64,000 nucleotides of DNA, taken from contig OZ018409.1 in assembly GCA_963969595.1 (NCBI GenBank), positions 18,632,975 through 18,696,974 on the forward strand, written 5' to 3'. Position 1 is the first letter of the stretch. Each line of letters starts with the position of its first letter. The stretch is from Neckera pumila. Its lineage: Eukaryota; Streptophyta; Bryopsida; Hypnales; Neckeraceae. Positions 60,163-64,000 of this stretch are shown here, piece after piece. The notes under the pieces are model-generated. The model saw only the letters and a list, made by a program, of their open reading frames with translations. It did not search any database and was not told the DNA's origin. Position numbers and translations under genes: made by a program.

Positions 60163-61481
60163 TGTTACCAAGGAGTACATTGTAAATTTGTTAAAGTGAG
60201 AAAAATAACATCTCTTGTATAGAGAGAAGGATTAATGTTGTTGGTACATTAGAGTTCCATTGCTATGTTTGCTGATATTTATGATCAACTTAAAAATTAA
60301 AATTATGAAGTTTTGAAATGCTAAAGATATATAATCTTCATGTTTAATAACTTGAGATTTTTATAAATTTTTAGTTTTCATAACTTCTAACTTGTCATTT
60401 AACGGATTTAGACAAATTTCAAGTGATAGAGTTCAATTTCTAAATTTCTAACTTTTAAATAGTTCAATTTAAAACTTCTTTAATTATTTAGATAACTTAG
60501 TAAGTATATATTAATTTTGAATTTTATTTATGTTCTCTAAGTTTTATAGATTGGTATAGAATTTTATACTAAATTATTATTGTTTATGACATTTTGGGCA
60601 CTAAAAGAGGTTCTTAGGAAATTGACAAACTTGACTAGTTGATTCAAATATTAAACGTTAATGGGAGTGATTGTATTGAAAGTGCTTTCATTCTTGTGCT
60701 TAGAGCTTGTAGACTTTGCATCCAACAAGTTGGTAATTTCAACAAATATTATTTTAGATTTCTAAAGTTTGTCCCCATTATTTTATCCTAAGAAATGGAA
60801 TGATAACTAGCTAGCATGATTGCATTACTCTTATTGTGTAGCATTCATCCTCTTGCATGTGTAGATTGATTTCTAATAAGTTTTGTAGAGAACTCAATGT
60901 AGATAATCTTCTAAGGCCTTTTCCAGCTAATCTCTACCATTCATATATTGAAATGAGAGGTTCAACATGTTTATTTGAATCCATTGTGTTTGCTTGTGTA
61001 CTGTTTGAAAGTCTTATTCACTATTGCTCAAAGAGGTTGACATCAACCACCAAATTAATTTTGAATCCAAATGTATAGAACCTAAATGTTTCTTATAATA
61101 AAGATCATTCTTTGATATAGTGGGATGCAATTTTATCATCAAAATTTGTTGATTACAAAAATATGAATCGTTTTTTGATGGTATTATCAAAACATTAATG
61201 TAGATAATGAAAAGTTATATTCAGAATATATACTTTACATGTAAAATTTGTGGCTTGTGAATTTTGGCAATGATTATGGTAGTTTAATAATCTTGTGTAT
61301 TTGTATTATACTAGATTTGTGTAGACATTGGTAAGTAGTTTCATATGACTATTGTTTAAATAATTTTCTCTAGGCCGTTGTTACTTTTCTTTGTTTGAAT
61401 GTTATTTTCTAACTATTTCTGTTGGATTTGTTTTGAGGATATCAGTAGATCTTTGCAATGTTCCACCCTTTGCGCTATGAA
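60163..61481. other. Upstream region of the kinase-NB-ARC gene
   Basis: AT-rich. No TATA box stands out and no coding exon was recognised; a 73-codon frame at 60857-61078 lacks motifs. Confidence 0.35.
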
Positions 61482-64000
61482 ATGGCACACCTTTTGATAT
61501 GCCTGGCAAGGTTCTTTTGGAGATACGTTGGTTTTGCATGGTTTTTCTGGTGAGCACATTTGTTATTTAGTAGTCAATAGTGATTGAAAAGTGCATTTTA
61601 GAACAAAATATTGTTTCAATTACATAGGTCTCTTTATAGTTTTCTATTGGACTTAGTTTGGACACTGCAAGCAATCTTATTTTAAGCATTCATCTATGTA
61701 ATCAAATTTTGAAAGTATCTATTGCAATTCCAATAGATATACAACCCCATTACTAGTGTTCAATGTTTTTTAATTTGTAGAACATGTTTGCATAATATAT
61801 GGTTATAAAGTTATTTCTTTCTCTACATCTTGTTGACAATCGATATGAAATATTCACAGGAAAGACAAGGACTTCTTACAAGTGCAAAGTGAACATTGTA
61901 AAAGACTTTGCAATGTTATTCCAAGTCTTGAGAAATGCTTGAAGGATATGGAAGCATCTTCAAAAGCAAACATTCTGAGTATAAATCAATGCATACATCT
62001 TTATGACAAACTCATACTCACTATGAAGGGGATTGAAAAAATGTTGTCAAGTGCAACTAAGGACCTCAAGTTTCAATCTATTTTTGAAGAATTGTGTTGT
62101 CTTCAAAGGAAAGTGGAGGCTATTGGGGAAAATTGCATTGACCAAGAACAATGGTGTCATTCGGCTGTATTTCAACTCCAAAACAAAGAAACCTTTCGTG
62201 AGTTGCTTTTAGATTTGAAGTGTTGTTACAATACAGCACGTGATGTGTACTTATTTCTCCATCCAAATCAAGCAGATGGAATGGTACCTATTCAGTTTCA
62301 TGCAGCTACCCATGAACAAGTCCTAGAAGATGGAGAAGTCTTGAAGAAAAAGCTTGAACTTGTTCTTGAGGGAGAAGGGTCAGAGGATTATGGAATGGCC
62401 CAACATCTATTGTTGAGACTCAAAAATTTGGACGGATTTATTGGAGGAGATTTGGATGCTTTGGAAATTCCCCTTGATTTCAAACCACCAAATTTAATCA
62501 AAAAAATTGGTACAGGAAGTTATGGACTTGTGTACAAAGCCAATTGGTTGGGTCTTACAAGTGCCACAAAAGTGTTGGAAGGTGACCTTGAATATCTTTC
62601 CAATTCTCGAAAGGAAGCTAGCATCTTGGCAGGCTTGAGCCATCCCAATCTTGTTCAATTTTTTGGTTGTGGAATTCACAAAAAAGAATATGAAAATGAT
62701 GAGGGAAAAGAAATTTATGAGATGCATTTGGTGATGGAGTTGATGGATTCAAGCTTGTCTCAAATATTGCAAAAAGCAAAAAGACCTTTATCCTATCATA
62801 TTGCAATTGACGTCATGCACCAAATTGCCAAGGGTGTGTATTACCTTCATGACATGCAAGTTGCTCACCTTGACTTGAAACCTGATAACGTCTTGTCAAG
62901 TTCAATATCTATAGAGGGTATGGATCCTCATCACTTATTCAAGGTCACTGATTATGGCACTTCTCAATTGGAGGTCTACAACAATCCTGAGCATTCAAAG
63001 CCATCAAAGTATACAATTGGAACAACAGGTTATATGGCCCCTGAAATGGTCAAGGGGGGGAGAATGCCAATGTATCCATTCCAAGCTGATGTATGGTCAT
63101 TTGCCATGATATGCTCAGAGATTCTATCAGGAAAAGTTCCATACTTTGGTCTGAAACCAAAAGATTTTTATGATCAAATATTACGTCCACATGGCACTGG
63201 AAGTAAAAGATTCAGACCGGCCCTCCCGAACAATTGTGAAGAGTTGACAAACTTAATTGAGAAATGTTGGGCTCAAGACCCTCTTGAACGGCCACCATTT
63301 TCTAATATTTGTGAGAGGCTCATAAAATTAAAGAGGTCCTTTTTGAAAGGAACATATTCAAGCAAGATGGTTCCACAATTTGACCCATCCTTTTTGTTAA
63401 GAGATTCCAAGTCCATTATGAACCAAGCCCTAAAGGTATGAAACTGTCAAACTATAGAATTTGTCTAGTAATGTTTGTTTTATGGAATTATATGGTGCTT
63501 GGCATGTATTGTTTAGGTGTAGTGTTTTAGTTTATTATGAAAATATTTTAGTAAATATGCGTTTTGTATTTGTATAGGTGGATGAACCAATTGCACCTCC
63601 AAATGAAATTGTGGTTGATTTAGATCACCAATTACCTACAATTGAAGGGCTTTTGGGAAAGGATTATGCAGGCATTATCGGCCCAGGTGGAATTGGCAAG
63701 ACCACACTAGCAAAGGCAATCTACAAGTCAATGTGTTCATATTACCAGGCATCATGCTTTGTAGCAGATTGCAAAAGCTATCAAAGTTCCTATGAATTAT
63801 TGTGCAAGATATTATCAAAACTTGGGAAGTCTCAAAATCTCAAGAATTTGGGAGATGCACAAGATATGATGAAAGAAGTGTCAACTGAAAAGACAATTCT
63901 CTTAATATTGGATGATATCAAGAATGAAGCTCAAGTGCATGATATAGTACCTCCCCACATCGTTCAAGCTAGCAAGGCTATGACAATAGTTATCACCACA
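61482..64000 (+). CDS. Helical domain-protein kinase-NB-ARC immune receptor (partial)
   Basis: Moss-type kinase-NBS(-LRR) receptor, cut by the window end. Exons: 61482-61549, 61860-63435 and 63578 to beyond 64000; all junctions are in phase. The ATG lies in GAAATGGC and gives a hydrophobic N-terminus (MAHLLICLARFFWRYVGFAW), possibly a membrane anchor. Residues about 24-150 form an all-helical domain (EHCKRLCNVIPSLEKCL) like the four-helix N-termini of MLKL/CC-R type proteins. The kinase domain spans about 237-520: GTGSYG loop (240-245), Lys260, HLDLKPDN (359-366, Leu for the usual Arg), DYG (387-389, for DFG), GYMAPE and DVWSFAMI. NB-ARC begins near 549, with P-loop GPGGIGKTT (583-591), kinase-2 LLILDD (655-661) and TIVITT (RNBS-B). 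C-terminal repeats are expected beyond the window. No lesion is seen. The catalytic Lys and Asp are kept, so kinase activity is possible. Confidence 0.9.

Noticed and set aside
1..64000. CRISPR arrays, tRNA/rRNA genes, organellar insertions
   Set aside because: No regularly spaced identical repeats with unique spacers, no cloverleaf with a T-loop motif, and no rRNA or plastid/mitochondrial gene blocks were seen.

Overview
The window looks like nuclear DNA of a land plant, most likely a moss or other bryophyte. It is very AT-rich and gene-poor, with introns carrying GT..AG borders. It contains plant-type genes: a V-ATPase assembly factor, a lipid phosphate phosphatase, chaperonin CCT7 and a TilS/RSY3-like exon. 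It ends in a helical domain-protein kinase-NB-ARC gene, an architecture known mainly from mosses. The organism assignment is an inference from gene content and architecture.

Layout. 1-4.5 kb: repeat copies, then an intact histidine-phosphatase (phosphoglycerate mutase-like) gene on +. 4.47-12.3 kb: a large inverted duplication that copies the 3' end of that gene; its right arm carries three TTAA-flanked transposons that the left arm lacks. 12.5-23 kb: more copies of the same transposon family, a retroelement gag relic and a Tc1-like transposase relic. 23.5-25.5 kb: a VMA12/TMEM199-like V-ATPase assembly gene (+). 25.5-32 kb: non-coding DNA with an 0.8-kb foldback and another TTAA element. 32.1-33.5 kb: a damaged lipid phosphate phosphatase gene (-). 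34.7 kb: a 108-bp Harbinger-type MITE. 37.1-44.3 kb: fragments of decaying genes, namely helical-repeat exons (-), a TilS-like exon (+) and a CCT7 pseudogene (-). 44.4-52 kb: two more TTAA elements and an FAH-domain (FAHD1-like) relic. 52.8-57.2 kb: a GC-richer block built from three rearranged copies of one module, one copy interrupted by a TIR element. 57.2-61.4 kb: AT-rich DNA with one more TTAA element. 61.48-64 kb: the kinase-NB-ARC gene, cut by the window end.

The dominant theme is a family of about 0.93-kb repeats. They begin TTAACCCCTAAAGG and end with the inverse, sit on TTAA target duplications, and make up roughly a sixth of the window in eleven recognisable copies plus more degenerate ones. 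TTAA targets and CCC-starting ends are the signature of the piggyBac superfamily. The inverted duplication gives three natural occupied/empty site pairs that demonstrate insertion at TTAA. Only three genes look intact (histidine phosphatase, VMA12, kinase-NB-ARC). The others carry stops, frameshifts, lost splice sites or missing exons. No operon-like cooperation is expected or seen.
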